NCBI RefSeq assembly: GCF_035917335.1
Contig: NZ_CP109067.1
Location: 6,757,001-6,821,000 of the forward strand
Direction: 5' to 3'
Source of the DNA: Micromonospora sp. NBC_01813
GTDB lineage: Bacteria; Actinomycetota; Actinomycetes; Mycobacteriales; Micromonosporaceae
DNA: 64,000 nucleotides
Made by a program: the position numbers and the translations under genes. Numbering within the stretch: position 1 is the stretch's first letter; every line of letters starts with the position of its first letter. This document shows, piece by piece, positions 34,044-42,844 of the stretch. A model generated the notes under the pieces. It was not told where the DNA came from and did not search any database. It was given only the letters and a program-made list of their open reading frames with translations.

Positions 34044-34499
34044 TCAGGCCAACGGCCGGGCCACGACCGGCTCGCCGGGCCCGAACGCCTCGGGGTCCAC
34101 CACGGCGATCGCCCCGCCGCCGAAGAAGCCGTGGTTGACCAGCACCAACCGGTGACAGTCGGGGTCGCCGGTGCGATCCGGCAGTTGCCCGGCCAACGCC
34201 CGTACCTTGGTCGCGGAGGTCGGTTCGAGGGTGAAGCCCTCCGCCTCCCAGACCCCGGTGACCTGGAAGAACTCCTGTTCGCTGCGCTGCCGGTCGCCGT
34301 TGAGCACGATCATCCGGTCCGAGCCGGTCAGGGCACTCGACGCCTCGTTGAGCCCCCACGCCGCGTAGGTGGCCGTGCCCGACTCCGGCGGCTCGCCGAC
34401 CCCGATTCCGGTGCATCCGCCGAGCGCCAGCAGGGCGGCGGCCGCGAGGACCAACCCGGCGGTACGCCTGGACAGCCGACTACGACCGGTGACCGCCAC
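34044..34499 (-). CDS. Hypothetical lipoprotein
   Basis: 151 residues from the GTG at 34499; a TTG at 34517 is also in frame. It has a clear lipoprotein signal (SRRTAGLVLAAAALLALGGC, lipobox LGGC). The mature part is about 120 residues with no recognised domain (MIVLNGDRQRSEQEFFQVTG, LVLVNHGFFGGGAIAVVDPE). It lies 30 bp downstream of the BlaI-type repressor gene on the same strand, so the two may be co-transcribed. Confidence 0.75.
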   Translation of the reverse strand: MAVTGRSRLSRRTAGLVLAAAALLALGGCTGIGVGEPPESGTATYAAWGLNEASSALTGSDRMIVLNGDRQRSEQEFFQVTGVWEAEGFTLEPTSATKVRALAGQLPDRTGDPDCHRLVLVNHGFFGGGAIAVVDPEAFGPGEPVVARPLA

Positions 34500-34529
34500 G
34501 TCGTGATGGTCGCACAACGGTCTGCGGCG

Positions 34530-34931
34530 TCAGTGACCTTCGGTGAGAAGCCGTCGCAGGATCGCCTCGTCGGAGGCGTCGAGCCGGTCGACGAACCGGC
34601 TCAACACCGCCGCGTGGTCTGCCTCGGCGGCCAGTAGCCGGCTCATCTGCCAGGCGACCAGCGTGTTCGCGTCGCCTTTGGCGGCGTACCGGTAGGCCCG
34701 TCCGTCGCGGTGGCGGGTGACCGCGTCCTTGTCGTGCAGCCGGGTCAGCGTGGTGACCACCGCGCTGTAGGACGGCGCCTGATCGCCGAGCCGGTCGCGT
34801 ACCTCGCCCGGGGTGAGCGCGTCGGCGGATTCGGCCAGTACGGCGAGGACCTGCGCGGAGAGTTGGCCGGGGCCACGTCGGGAGCCGGATGGCTCCGACG
34901 GGTCATCGACATCGGCGACTGCCACCAGCAC
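34530..34931 (-). CDS. BlaI/MecI/CopY-type repressor
   Basis: 133 residues, GTG start. The N-terminal winged helix carries family motifs: LSAQVLAVLAESADALTPGE and SYSAVVTTLTRLHDKDAVTR, then YRYAA and a C-terminal dimerisation helix region. BlaI-type repressors are inactivated by cleavage triggered by a membrane M56 metalloprotease; such a gene is divergently transcribed 89 bp away, next to a perfect palindrome. Target genes may include the downstream lipoprotein and the protease itself. Confidence 0.92.
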   Translation of the reverse strand: MLVAVADVDDPSEPSGSRRGPGQLSAQVLAVLAESADALTPGEVRDRLGDQAPSYSAVVTTLTRLHDKDAVTRHRDGRAYRYAAKGDANTLVAWQMSRLLAAEADHAAVLSRFVDRLDASDEAILRRLLTEGH

Positions 34932-34935
34932 ACTT

Positions 34936-34958
34936 TAGCCGGCCGGCCCGGCCGGCTA
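34936..34958. promoter_or_regulatory. Perfect 23-bp palindrome between BlaI-type and M56 genes
   Basis: tagccggccgg at 34936-34946 and ccggccggcta at 34948-34958 are exact reverse complements about a single central base. It starts 5 bp upstream of the repressor start and 62 bp before the protease start, a fitting autoregulatory operator. It is GC-rich and unlike the TACA/TGTA operators of staphylococcal BlaI. Confidence 0.6.
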
Positions 34959-35020
34959 GGCTCCGGCTGACCGACCGGCGGCCCATCCGCCGGTCGGCCG
35001 CCGTCGAACTGGGGGAACGA

Positions 35021-35944
35021 ATGTTCGGCCACGTCGCCTGGTCGGTGCTGATCGTCCCGATCGTCGTGCTCATCGCCGCCCGGTTGGTGCGCGACCGGGT
35101 CCGGCCGGGGCTCGCCGCGCAGGTGAGCGCCGGGTCGGCCGTGGCGGTGGCCGCCGGCAGTGTCGTAGCGATCGCGGCCGCCGCCGCGCCAACGGTCGGT
35201 GCCGGCACGGCCGCCCTGGCCGGCGGCCCCGCAGCGGCCGGGGACGCCGTCGACCGGGTCTCGTGGTTCAGCTGGTGCTGCCTGGTCCTGCTCGCCGCGT
35301 CGGCAGCCGGCGCGGCGACCGCGGCGCTGCGGTACCGCCGGGCGCTGCGGGCAGCTGCCCGGGAGGCCGCGCGGCTGCCGGGGAAGGGCGAGATCGTGGT
35401 GCTGCCCGACCCGGCGGCGCAGGCGTTCACCCTGCCCGGCCGGCCTGGCCGAATCGTGGTCACCAGCGGGATGCGGGCGGCGCTGGACCAGGTGGGGTAC
35501 GCCGCGCTTGTCGCGCACGAGCGGGAGCATCTTCGTGGCCGCCACCATCGGCTGGTCTTCCTGACCCGCCTGGCGGCGGCCGCGAACCCGTTGCTGGCGC
35601 CGGTGGTGGGGCAGGTCCGGTTCCTGGTCGAGCGGGCCGCCGACGAGGTGGCCGCGGAGCACACCGGCGACCGGCGGGTGGTGGCCGAGACGATCGCCGT
35701 GGCAGCGTTGGCTGCGTCCTCGCGTCCCCCGTTGGCGATGCCGGATCAGGCGGGCGCGTTGCCGTTGGCCGGGTCGCGGCCGGGGGTGCTGCCCCGCCGG
35801 GTCGAGGCGTTGCTGGCGTCGCGGGTCAGCGGCCGTTACCCAGCGGCGGTGCCGGTGCTGCTCGCGGTCGGGTCCCTGGTCTGGACCGGGGAAGGCCTGA
35901 TCGACATGTACGCGGTGCTGGCCGCCGGGAACCGGGAGCGGTGA
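35021..35944 (+). CDS. BlaR1-like M56 membrane metalloprotease
   Basis: 307 residues from the ATG at 35021, with gggggaacga upstream. Membrane helices flank a cytoplasmic zinc protease core with the motif VAHEREHLRGRHH (HExxH variant HEREH) and, further on, VERAADEVAA supplying the third ligand. Family members cleave BlaI-type repressors after sensing a signal, often a beta-lactam; this protein lacks a C-terminal penicillin-binding sensor domain, so the signal is unknown, as in most actinobacterial pairs. Confidence 0.9.
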   Translation: MFGHVAWSVLIVPIVVLIAARLVRDRVRPGLAAQVSAGSAVAVAAGSVVAIAAAAAPTVGAGTAALAGGPAAAGDAVDRVSWFSWCCLVLLAASAAGAATAALRYRRALRAAAREAARLPGKGEIVVLPDPAAQAFTLPGRPGRIVVTSGMRAALDQVGYAALVAHEREHLRGRHHRLVFLTRLAAAANPLLAPVVGQVRFLVERAADEVAAEHTGDRRVVAETIAVAALAASSRPPLAMPDQAGALPLAGSRPGVLPRRVEALLASRVSGRYPAAVPVLLAVGSLVWTGEGLIDMYAVLAAGNRER

Positions 35945-35997
35945 ACCGCCCCGGGTGATCGGGAGCACTGGGGGATGCCCGGGGCGCTCTGGCTAAC

Positions 35998-36016
35998 TGA
36001 GGTTAGCCTCTGCTAA
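35998..36016. promoter_or_regulatory. DtxR/IdeR-type iron box upstream of iron transporter
   Basis: The 19-bp site at 35998-36016 (tgaggttagcctctgctaa) agrees with the ttaggttagcctaacctaa consensus at 15 positions. An overlapping inverted repeat ggctaac/gttagcc spans 35991-36008. It lies about 70 bp before the binding-protein gene, so iron repression is expected. Confidence 0.8.
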
Positions 36017-36087
36017 CTTCTACATGTCAGTAGATCAGAGCCAGGGCCCGGCTCGTCGTAGCAACTCCCCGAGGAGCAACCAGCGTC

Positions 36088-37152
36088 ATGCCCAACGCCC
36101 TGCGCCGGATCGGCCTCGCGGCCGCCGCGACCATGCTCGTCACCGTCCTGCCGGCCTGCGGCGACAGCGACACCGACGCGACCGGAACCGACCCGGCAGC
36201 CACCGGGTCGGACCAGAAGATCACTGTCTACAGCGGCCGCAACGAGGAGTTGATGGAGCCGCTGTTCGAGCAGTTCACCGCCGCCACCGGCATCACCGTC
36301 GAAACCCGTTACGCCGGGACCGCCGCGATGGCCGCCCAACTGCTCGAGGAAGGCGACCGGTCACCGGCCGACGTCTTCCTCGCCCAGGACGCCGGCGCCC
36401 TCGGCGCGGTCGCCAAGGCCGGCCTGTTCGCACCACTGCCCGCCGAGGTGACCGACCCCGTACCGGCGGAGTTCCGCTCCAGCGCCGGGGAATGGGTCGG
36501 CGTCACCGGCCGGGTCCGGGTGCTCGCCTACAACCCGGAACTGGTCGCCGAGGCCGACCTGCCGTCATCGGTGTCGGACCTGACCGCAGCACAGTGGAAG
36601 GGCAAGGTCGGCGTCGCCCCCACCAACGCGTCGTTCCAGGCGTTCGTCACCGCGATGGTCGTCGCGCAGGGCGAGGAGAAAGCCCGCGAGTTCCTCACCG
36701 GGCTGGCCGCCAACGAGCCGCAGATCCGCGACGGCAACGGCGCCATCATGGAGGACGTCGAGGCCGGCCGGATCGCCGCCGGACTGGTCAACCACTACTA
36801 CCTCGGTGAGATCGCCAAGGAGCGTGGCGTCGCACCCGACGAGATCAACCTCAAGCTGCACTACTTCCCGGGCGGCGACCTCGGCTCCCTGGTGAACGTC
36901 GCCGGCGTCGGCGTGCTCAAGCCGGCCGCCGACGACCCGGACGTACGCGAGTTCGTCGACTACCTGCTCAGCGTCGAGGGACAGACCTACTTCGCGGAGC
37001 AGACCTACGAGTACCCGGTCATCGACGGCGCACCCGCTCCGGCGTACGCCCCGGCGCTCGACGCGCTCACCGTGCCCCCGGTCGACCTCAACGACCTGGA
37101 CGACCTGGAGTCGACCATCGCACTGATCCAGGGCTCGGGGCTGGTCCCCTGA
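36088..37152 (+). CDS. Ferric iron ABC transporter substrate-binding lipoprotein
   Basis: 354 residues. Lipoprotein signal with Cys at LPAC (about residue 30). The body matches FbpA/FutA-type periplasmic ferric-binding proteins: ITVYSGRNEELMEPLFEQF, AGTAAMAAQLLEEG, and the metal-binding tyrosine pair in VNHYYLGEIAKERG. It delivers ferric iron to the permease encoded 35 bp downstream. A DtxR/IdeR-like box upstream indicates induction in iron limitation. Confidence 0.94.
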   Translation: MPNALRRIGLAAAATMLVTVLPACGDSDTDATGTDPAATGSDQKITVYSGRNEELMEPLFEQFTAATGITVETRYAGTAAMAAQLLEEGDRSPADVFLAQDAGALGAVAKAGLFAPLPAEVTDPVPAEFRSSAGEWVGVTGRVRVLAYNPELVAEADLPSSVSDLTAAQWKGKVGVAPTNASFQAFVTAMVVAQGEEKAREFLTGLAANEPQIRDGNGAIMEDVEAGRIAAGLVNHYYLGEIAKERGVAPDEINLKLHYFPGGDLGSLVNVAGVGVLKPAADDPDVREFVDYLLSVEGQTYFAEQTYEYPVIDGAPAPAYAPALDALTVPPVDLNDLDDLESTIALIQGSGLVP

Positions 37153-37187
37153 CCGTCTCGTCCACCGCCGCCGGGCGGGCGCCGATC

Positions 37188-38756
37188 ATGGCGCCCGCCC
37201 GCGCCGGGCTGTCCGGCGCACTGCGCCGCTGGCTGCCCCGGCCGGTCCTGTTCGTCGCCGCGTTGCTGGCGGTCACGGTCGCGCTGCTGCCGCTGGCGTA
37301 CCTCGCCGTGCGAACCGCCGACGCCGGCACCGACCGGATCAGCCAGATCCTGTTCACCGAGCGGGTCGCCCGGCTCGCCCTGCGCAGCCTCGGCCTCGCC
37401 ACCGTCGTCACCGCCGCCTGCCTGGTCCTCGGCATCGGCTCGGCGTTCCTGGTCACCCGCACCGACCTGCCCGGCCGGCGGATCTTCGGGGTACTCGCCG
37501 CGCTGCCGCTGGCCATCCCCACCTACGTGGCCGGCTTCGCCTGGGTGTCGCAGCTGCCGGGATTCGAAGGATTCTGGGCCGCCGCGCTGGTGCTGATCCT
37601 CGCCTCCTATCCGTACGTCTATCTGCCGGTCGCCGCCGCGCTGGTCGCCGCCGACCCCGCGCAGGAGGAGGTCGCCCAGTCGATGGGGCGCGGCCCCTGG
37701 CGGACCTTCGCCGGCGTGACGCTGCGGCAGATCCGGCCCGCCGCCGCCGGCGGCGGCCTGCTGGTCGCGCTCTACGTCCTCTCCGACTTCGGCGCGGTGG
37801 CGGTGCTGCGCACCGACACGCTCACCCGGGCCGTCTTCGTCAGCCTCGAACTCGGCTTCGACCGGATCGGCGCGGTCGTGCTCGCCGGGCTGCTGGTGGC
37901 CATGACCATCCCGATCCTCGCCGGTGAGGCCGCGACCCGCCGCCGAGGCGTACGCTACGCACGGCTCACCGGGGTACGCCGGCCCGCCGCCCGGATCCTG
38001 TTGCGACGGTGGCGGATGCCGGCGCTGCTGGTCCTCACCGCGGTCGCCGCCGCCGCGCTCGGCGTCACCACGGTCAGCCTGGCCCGTCGGCTCGCCGCCG
38101 GCGTCTCCCGCCCGGGTGCCTGGTCCGAGGTGGCCGCCGCCGCCGGCGCGTCGATCTCGTTGTCCCTGGCCGGAGTCGCCCTCACCATGCTCCTCGCGTT
38201 GCCGATCGGGCTGCTCACCGCCCGCGCCCCCGGCCCGGCCGCGACGCTGGTCGACCGGCTCGGCTACCTGACGCACGCGCTGCCCGGCGTGGTGGTCGGA
38301 CTGTCGCTGGTCTTCTTCGGCATCAACGTCGCCTACCCGCTCTACCAGACGACCTGGCTGCTGGCGCTCGGCTACGCGGCGCTGTTCCTGCCGCTGGCCG
38401 TCGCCGCGGTCAACGGGGCGGCGGTCGCCGCCCCGCCGGTGCTCGACGACGTGGCCCGTTCACTGGGCCGTGGCCCGCTGACCGTGGCCCGTACGGTCAC
38501 CCTGCCGTTGATGCTGCCCGGCATCGGAGCCGGTGCCGCCCTGGTCTTTCTCACCTGCATGAAGGAACTGCCGGCCACGCTGCTGCTGCGGCCGACCGGT
38601 GTGGACACCCTGGCCACCGAGTTGTGGACACACACCACGGTCGCCGCGTACGCCGCTGCGGCACCGTACGCGGCGCTGCTGGTCGTCGTCTCGGCGGTGC
38701 CCACCTGGCTGCTCGTCGTCGGCACCGGCGTACTCGCGAAGGAAGGTGCACGTTGA
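37188..38756 (+). CDS. Ferric iron ABC transporter permease (FbpB type)
   Basis: 522 residues with two fused copies of a six-helix permease unit. Each half carries an EAA-type loop: QEEVAQSMGRGPWRTFAGVT in the first half and LDDVARSLGRGPLTVARTVT in the second. This duplicated layout is typical of FbpB/SfuB iron permeases. It is coupled to the ATPase gene by an overlap at its stop codon. Confidence 0.94.
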   Translation: MAPARAGLSGALRRWLPRPVLFVAALLAVTVALLPLAYLAVRTADAGTDRISQILFTERVARLALRSLGLATVVTAACLVLGIGSAFLVTRTDLPGRRIFGVLAALPLAIPTYVAGFAWVSQLPGFEGFWAAALVLILASYPYVYLPVAAALVAADPAQEEVAQSMGRGPWRTFAGVTLRQIRPAAAGGGLLVALYVLSDFGAVAVLRTDTLTRAVFVSLELGFDRIGAVVLAGLLVAMTIPILAGEAATRRRGVRYARLTGVRRPAARILLRRWRMPALLVLTAVAAAALGVTTVSLARRLAAGVSRPGAWSEVAAAAGASISLSLAGVALTMLLALPIGLLTARAPGPAATLVDRLGYLTHALPGVVVGLSLVFFGINVAYPLYQTTWLLALGYAALFLPLAVAAVNGAAVAAPPVLDDVARSLGRGPLTVARTVTLPLMLPGIGAGAALVFLTCMKELPATLLLRPTGVDTLATELWTHTTVAAYAAAAPYAALLVVVSAVPTWLLVVGTGVLAKEGAR

Positions 38757-39886
38757 GTGAGCTACGGATAACCGGTGCGGTCAAGCGGTTCGGGTCGGTC
38801 GGTGCGCTGCGCGGTGCCGACCTGACCGTGCCGACCGGTTCGCTGACCGCCGTGCTGGGGCCCTCCGGCTGCGGCAAGACGACCCTGTTGCGGTGCGTCG
38901 CCGGGTTCGAGCGCCTCGACCGGGGCGAGATCCGGCTCGACGACCGGTTGGTCGCCGGCCCCGGCCGCCATGTGCCCGCGCACCGGAGGCGGGTCGCGGT
39001 GGTACCCCAGGAAGGCGCGCTCTTCCCACACCTGTCGGTGGCCGGCAACGTCGGATACGGCCTGACCCGGGGCGCCCGCCGCGCCGAGCGGATCGCCGAG
39101 GTACTGGACCTGGTCGGCCTCGGCGGGTACGGCGACCGGATGCCGCATCAACTCTCCGGTGGCCAGCAGCAGCGGGTCGCGGTCGCCCGGGCGCTGGCGC
39201 CCCGACCGCCGCTGATCCTGCTGGACGAACCGTTCAGTGCCCTGGACGCCGGCCTGCGTACCGAGTTGCGCCACGACATCCGGCAGGCGTTGCGCGCCGA
39301 CGGCGCGACCGTGGTCCTGGTCACCCACGACCAGCAGGAGGCGCTGTCCACCGCAGATCAGATCGCGGTGCTGCGTGAGGGACGGATCGTGCAGGTCGGC
39401 ACACCGACATCGGTCTACGCCGAGCCGGTGGACCGGTGGGTGGCCGGCTTCGTCGGCGACGCGGTGCTGCTGCCGGCGGTCGTCGGGACCGAGGGTGCCC
39501 GGACCGCCGCCGGGGTGGTGCCGATCGCCGGTGCGGTGCCGCCGGTCGGCAGCGCGGTGACCGTACTGCTGCGGCCGGAGCAGATCCACCTGGCCGCGCC
39601 CAGCGCCGGTCAGGTGCCCGCCCGGGTCTGCGGCCAGGTGTTCCACGGCCATCACACGCTGGTCACCGTCGAGCTTTCCGACGCGTCCCGGATCACCGCC
39701 CGGGTCACCGGTGGCGGCCCGGGCGATCCGGGACCAACCGCGGCGGACACCGAGGTCGGGCTGCGAATCAGCGGTACGGCACGAGCCTGGCCCGCCGACG
39801 ACCAAGCGACGACGCCGTCGACCACGACTCCGCCGACAACGACCACGACGCCGGGCCGGACGGCTACTCGGGCGGTCGCGGTGTGA
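38753..39886 (+). CDS. Ferric iron ABC transporter ATP-binding protein (FbpC type)
   Basis: 377 residues from a TTG at 38753, chosen because aaggaaggtg lies just upstream and it overlaps the permease stop. Walker A GPSGCGKTT, signature LSGGQQQRVAVARAL, Walker B LILLDEPFSALD, and a C-terminal TOBE-like domain (VTVLLRPEQIHLA). A low-complexity Thr/Pro tail ends the protein. Its last 23 bp overlap the end of the convergent DUF2470 gene, joining the iron and heme operons tail to tail. Confidence 0.93.
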   Translation: MSELRITGAVKRFGSVGALRGADLTVPTGSLTAVLGPSGCGKTTLLRCVAGFERLDRGEIRLDDRLVAGPGRHVPAHRRRVAVVPQEGALFPHLSVAGNVGYGLTRGARRAERIAEVLDLVGLGGYGDRMPHQLSGGQQQRVAVARALAPRPPLILLDEPFSALDAGLRTELRHDIRQALRADGATVVLVTHDQQEALSTADQIAVLREGRIVQVGTPTSVYAEPVDRWVAGFVGDAVLLPAVVGTEGARTAAGVVPIAGAVPPVGSAVTVLLRPEQIHLAAPSAGQVPARVCGQVFHGHHTLVTVELSDASRITARVTGGGPGDPGPTAADTEVGLRISGTARAWPADDQATTPSTTTPPTTTTTPGRTATRAVAV

Positions 39887-40190
39887 CGCCCAGCTGCGCG
39901 CACGCCTGCTGATACATCCGGACCACCTCGCGGCGCACCTGCGCCCGCTCGGTCAACCGGTACGCGAACGGCACCCGCAGCGGGACCTCGACCTCGTCGA
40001 CGGTGGCGGCGAACTCGATCCCGTCGGCGTCCAGCCCGGTCATCCGGGCAGCGCTCGCCTGCGGGACGCCACCGAGGGAGCGACAGATCAACAACGAGTC
40101 CGCCGCATGGTCGTCGTTCATGTGGTGCGCGACCTGAGCGACGACCTCCGGGGTGAACGGATCAACCGGCCGGTCGGGGGTCGCGCTCAC
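39864..40190 (-). CDS. DUF2470 heme-associated protein
   Basis: 108 residues. DUF2470 features: VAQVAHHMNDDHAADSLLIC, LTGLDADGIEF and VPFAYRLTERAQVRREVVRM. The domain occurs beside or fused to heme oxygenase-like and HugZ proteins and is implicated in heme binding or use. It is the last gene of the heme operon and overlaps the heme oxygenase stop by 4 bp. Confidence 0.88.
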   Translation of the reverse strand: MSATPDRPVDPFTPEVVAQVAHHMNDDHAADSLLICRSLGGVPQASAARMTGLDADGIEFAATVDEVEVPLRVPFAYRLTERAQVRREVVRMYQQACAQLGVTPRPPE

Positions 40191-40864
40191 GCGGCCGACT
40201 CCATCGACTCCGGCGCGACCGGCTTCGGGCTGTCCTGCTGGCCCAGGTCCGCGAGGACCGCCGAGTTGTGCCGGTACGCCACCGCGACCTCGCCGACCAG
40301 GGCGGCCTCGGCGGTGACGTCCAGCGGCAGGGCGTCCAGCCGGGCCCGGTAGGCGTTCTTGTAGGCACGCGCGTCGTCGATGTCGGCGAAGTGGTAGAAC
40401 GCCACCCCGGCATCGGCGGTCAGCCCGTACGTCTGGGCCACCTGCCGGCCGATGAACAGCCCGCCGGACAGATCACCGAGGTAGCGGGTGTAGTGGTGGG
40501 CGATGAACGCCGGGGCGAAGGTGAAGCACACCTCCTGCAACCGGGCCACGTACCGGCGGGTCGCCACGTTCGCGACGATCCTTGTCGACCAGTCCGGGCC
40601 GAGCAGGCACGCCAGGTCGGTTTCCAGCGCCGGCAACCGGGTCAGCCGTCCGTCGACGAAGCCGCCAGCGAGCTCGTCGTCGCGCATCGCCTCGGCGGCC
40701 TCCTCCAGCACCTGGTAGATGAAGTAGTGCTGGGCGACCAGGTCGGCGTACCGGTCGCGGGGCAGTTCCCCGGCGACCAGCGCCGAGACGTACCGCTGCG
40801 ATTCGGCCGCCTGATGGTCCTGCCAGCTCGCCGCCCGCAGCCGGGCGGAGAAGGTGTCGCTCAT
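40187..40864 (-). CDS. hmuO: Biliverdin-forming heme oxygenase
   Basis: 225 residues. The proximal heme ligand is His17 (SWQDHQAAES); the distal helix is in HHYTRYLGDLSGGLFIGRQV, with the Gly-rich GDLSGG that contacts heme. Length and motifs match HmuO of Corynebacterium. It opens heme to biliverdin, CO and iron in the cytoplasm, using the heme imported by the neighbouring transporter. Translationally coupled on both sides. Confidence 0.96.
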   Translation of the reverse strand: MSDTFSARLRAASWQDHQAAESQRYVSALVAGELPRDRYADLVAQHYFIYQVLEEAAEAMRDDELAGGFVDGRLTRLPALETDLACLLGPDWSTRIVANVATRRYVARLQEVCFTFAPAFIAHHYTRYLGDLSGGLFIGRQVAQTYGLTADAGVAFYHFADIDDARAYKNAYRARLDALPLDVTAEAALVGEVAVAYRHNSAVLADLGQQDSPKPVAPESMESAA

Positions 40865-41736
40865 TGTCGGGGTTCCTTTCCTTGCCGGGTCGGGTCCTGT
40901 CGTCTCGGGACGACCAGCGGTAGGCCCGTTTCGGGATGCGCGAGCACCTCGATGTCGTGTCGGTACACCTCGCTGAGCAGTGCACCGGTGAGTACCTGCG
41001 CCGGTGGGCCGACCGCCCGCAGCCGGCCGGCCGACAGCAGTGCGATCTTGTCGGCGTACGCCCCGGCCAGCCCGAGGTCGTGCAGCACCACCACCACGGC
41101 GTCACCGGCGGCGGCGCGGTGCCGGGCGATCCGCAGCACCAACTCCTGGTGGTGCAGGTCGAGCGCGGCGGTCGGCTCGTCGAGCAGCAGCGCGGCGGCC
41201 CGCTGGGCGAGCACCCGGGCCAGCGCGGCGCGGGCCTGCTCGCCGCCGGACAGCGAGGTGAAGGTACGGCTGGCGAACTGTGCCACGTCGGTGGCCCGCA
41301 GGCACTCGTCGATGATCTCGTCGTCGGCCTCGGCGGCGGGCAGCCCGGCCCAGGGTGCCCGGCCCATCCGCACCACCTCGGCGACGGTGAACGGGAACGA
41401 CAGCACGCTGCGCTGGGTCAGTACGGCGCGGCGCAGCGCCAACTCGGTCGGGGTCCAGGTGGACTGCGGCGCGGCGTCGATCCGGATCGTCCCGGCGGCC
41501 ACCGGGACGTCGCCGCAGATGGCGGCGAGCAGCGTCGACTTGCCGGCTCCGTTGGGACCGACGAGTGCCACCACCTCGCCAGTGTGGACGACGAGATCGA
41601 CCCCGTCGAGCACCGCGCGTCGGCCGAGTTCCACCCGGAGCTGGTTGATCTCGATCAGCGGGGTGCCGGCGGGCCGTGGTTGCGGCACCCGGAGCGGCGT
41701 GCGGCGGCCGAGCAACCGCAGCGGCAGCGACGTCAT
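40861..41736 (-). CDS. hmuV: Heme ABC transporter ATP-binding protein
   Basis: 291 residues. Walker A GPNGAGKST near 66, signature LSGGEQARAALARVLAQ, Walker B ALLLDEPTAALDLHHQ. The sequence resembles FecE/HmuV-type ATPases for heme or siderophores, and gene context with heme oxygenase points to heme. Its end overlaps the heme oxygenase start (ATGA). Confidence 0.94.
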   Translation of the reverse strand: MTSLPLRLLGRRTPLRVPQPRPAGTPLIEINQLRVELGRRAVLDGVDLVVHTGEVVALVGPNGAGKSTLLAAICGDVPVAAGTIRIDAAPQSTWTPTELALRRAVLTQRSVLSFPFTVAEVVRMGRAPWAGLPAAEADDEIIDECLRATDVAQFASRTFTSLSGGEQARAALARVLAQRAAALLLDEPTAALDLHHQELVLRIARHRAAAGDAVVVVLHDLGLAGAYADKIALLSAGRLRAVGPPAQVLTGALLSEVYRHDIEVLAHPETGLPLVVPRRQDPTRQGKEPRQ

Positions 41737-41779
41737 CGCCGGCCTCCGGCCCGCGTGCGGGTCATCGCCGGCCGCCGGG

Positions 41780-42844
41780 TCAACCCCAGCCTCCGGCGCG
41801 GCGGCGGGTGCGGCGCAGCAGCCAGAAGAAGGCCGGGCCGCCGACGACGGCGGTCAGCACGCCGAGCGGCAGTTCCTGGTACTCGACCAGGGTGCGGGCG
41901 GCCAGGTCGGCGGCGATCACCACGATCGCGCCACCGAGCGCGCTGGCCGGCAACAACACCCGGTGACCGGGGCCGGCGACCATCCGGACCAGGTGCGGCA
42001 CCACCAGACCGATGAAGCTGATCACTCCGGTGAAGGCAACCGCGGCGGCACCGAGCAGGGCGGTGACCACGATCATCCGCATCCGCAGCCGTTCCACGTC
42101 GACCCCGAGATGGCGGGCCGAGCGCTCGCCGAGGGCGAGCAGGTCCAGTTTGCCGGCCGAGGCGAGCGCGGCGGCCAGTCCGACGATGAGGCAGGGCAGG
42201 GTGACCGCCACCGCGTTCCAGTTGGCCTGGGCCAGGCTGCCAAGGTTCCAGAAGGCGATGGCCTGCACCCCGGCGGCGTCGGTGACGAACATCAGCAGCC
42301 CGATGGCGGCACCGGCGACCGCGTTGACCGCGATGCCGGTCAGCACCAGGGTGACGACCTCGGTGCGTCCGTCGGCCCGCGACAGCGCGTACACCAGGTA
42401 CGTGGTGGCGAGCCCGCCGGCGAACGCGGCGGCGGCCAGAGTCCAACCGCCCAGCGCGGTGATCCCGGTGACGATGGCCAGTGCCGCGCCGACGGCGGCG
42501 CCGGCGGAGACCCCGATGACGCCCGGTTCGGCCAGCGGGTTGCCGAAGATGCCCTGCATGACGGCGCCGGCGCAGCCGAGCGACGCGCCGACGATCGCGG
42601 CCAGCACCACCCGGGGGAACCGGACGATCCACAGTGCGCTTTCGCCGTGGGTGGCGCTGGGCAGCGCGCCGATCTCCAGCCCGAGCCGGTGCAGTACGGA
42701 GGCGACGACCTCGGTCGGGGCGATCTGTACCTGACCGGTGCCGGCGGCGACCACCCCGATGACGAGCAGCGTGCCGGCGAGTCCGGTGATGAGCAGCGGC
42801 CGGCGGGCGGCGAGCACGGGGGCGGTCACGTCGGTCACCGGCAT
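41780..42844 (-). CDS. hmuU: Heme ABC transporter permease, FecCD family
   Basis: 354 residues with about ten membrane helices. FecCD hallmarks: LWIVRFPRVVLAAIVGASLG, GAVMQGIFGNPLAEPGVIGV, GVISFIGLVVPHLVRMVAGP and VEYQELPLGVLTAVVGGPAF. Its start lies 10 bp inside the end of the binding-protein gene. It moves heme across the membrane with HmuV; 43 bp separate it from hmuV. Confidence 0.95.
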   Translation of the reverse strand: MPVTDVTAPVLAARRPLLITGLAGTLLVIGVVAAGTGQVQIAPTEVVASVLHRLGLEIGALPSATHGESALWIVRFPRVVLAAIVGASLGCAGAVMQGIFGNPLAEPGVIGVSAGAAVGAALAIVTGITALGGWTLAAAAFAGGLATTYLVYALSRADGRTEVVTLVLTGIAVNAVAGAAIGLLMFVTDAAGVQAIAFWNLGSLAQANWNAVAVTLPCLIVGLAAALASAGKLDLLALGERSARHLGVDVERLRMRMIVVTALLGAAAVAFTGVISFIGLVVPHLVRMVAGPGHRVLLPASALGGAIVVIAADLAARTLVEYQELPLGVLTAVVGGPAFFWLLRRTRRRAGGWG

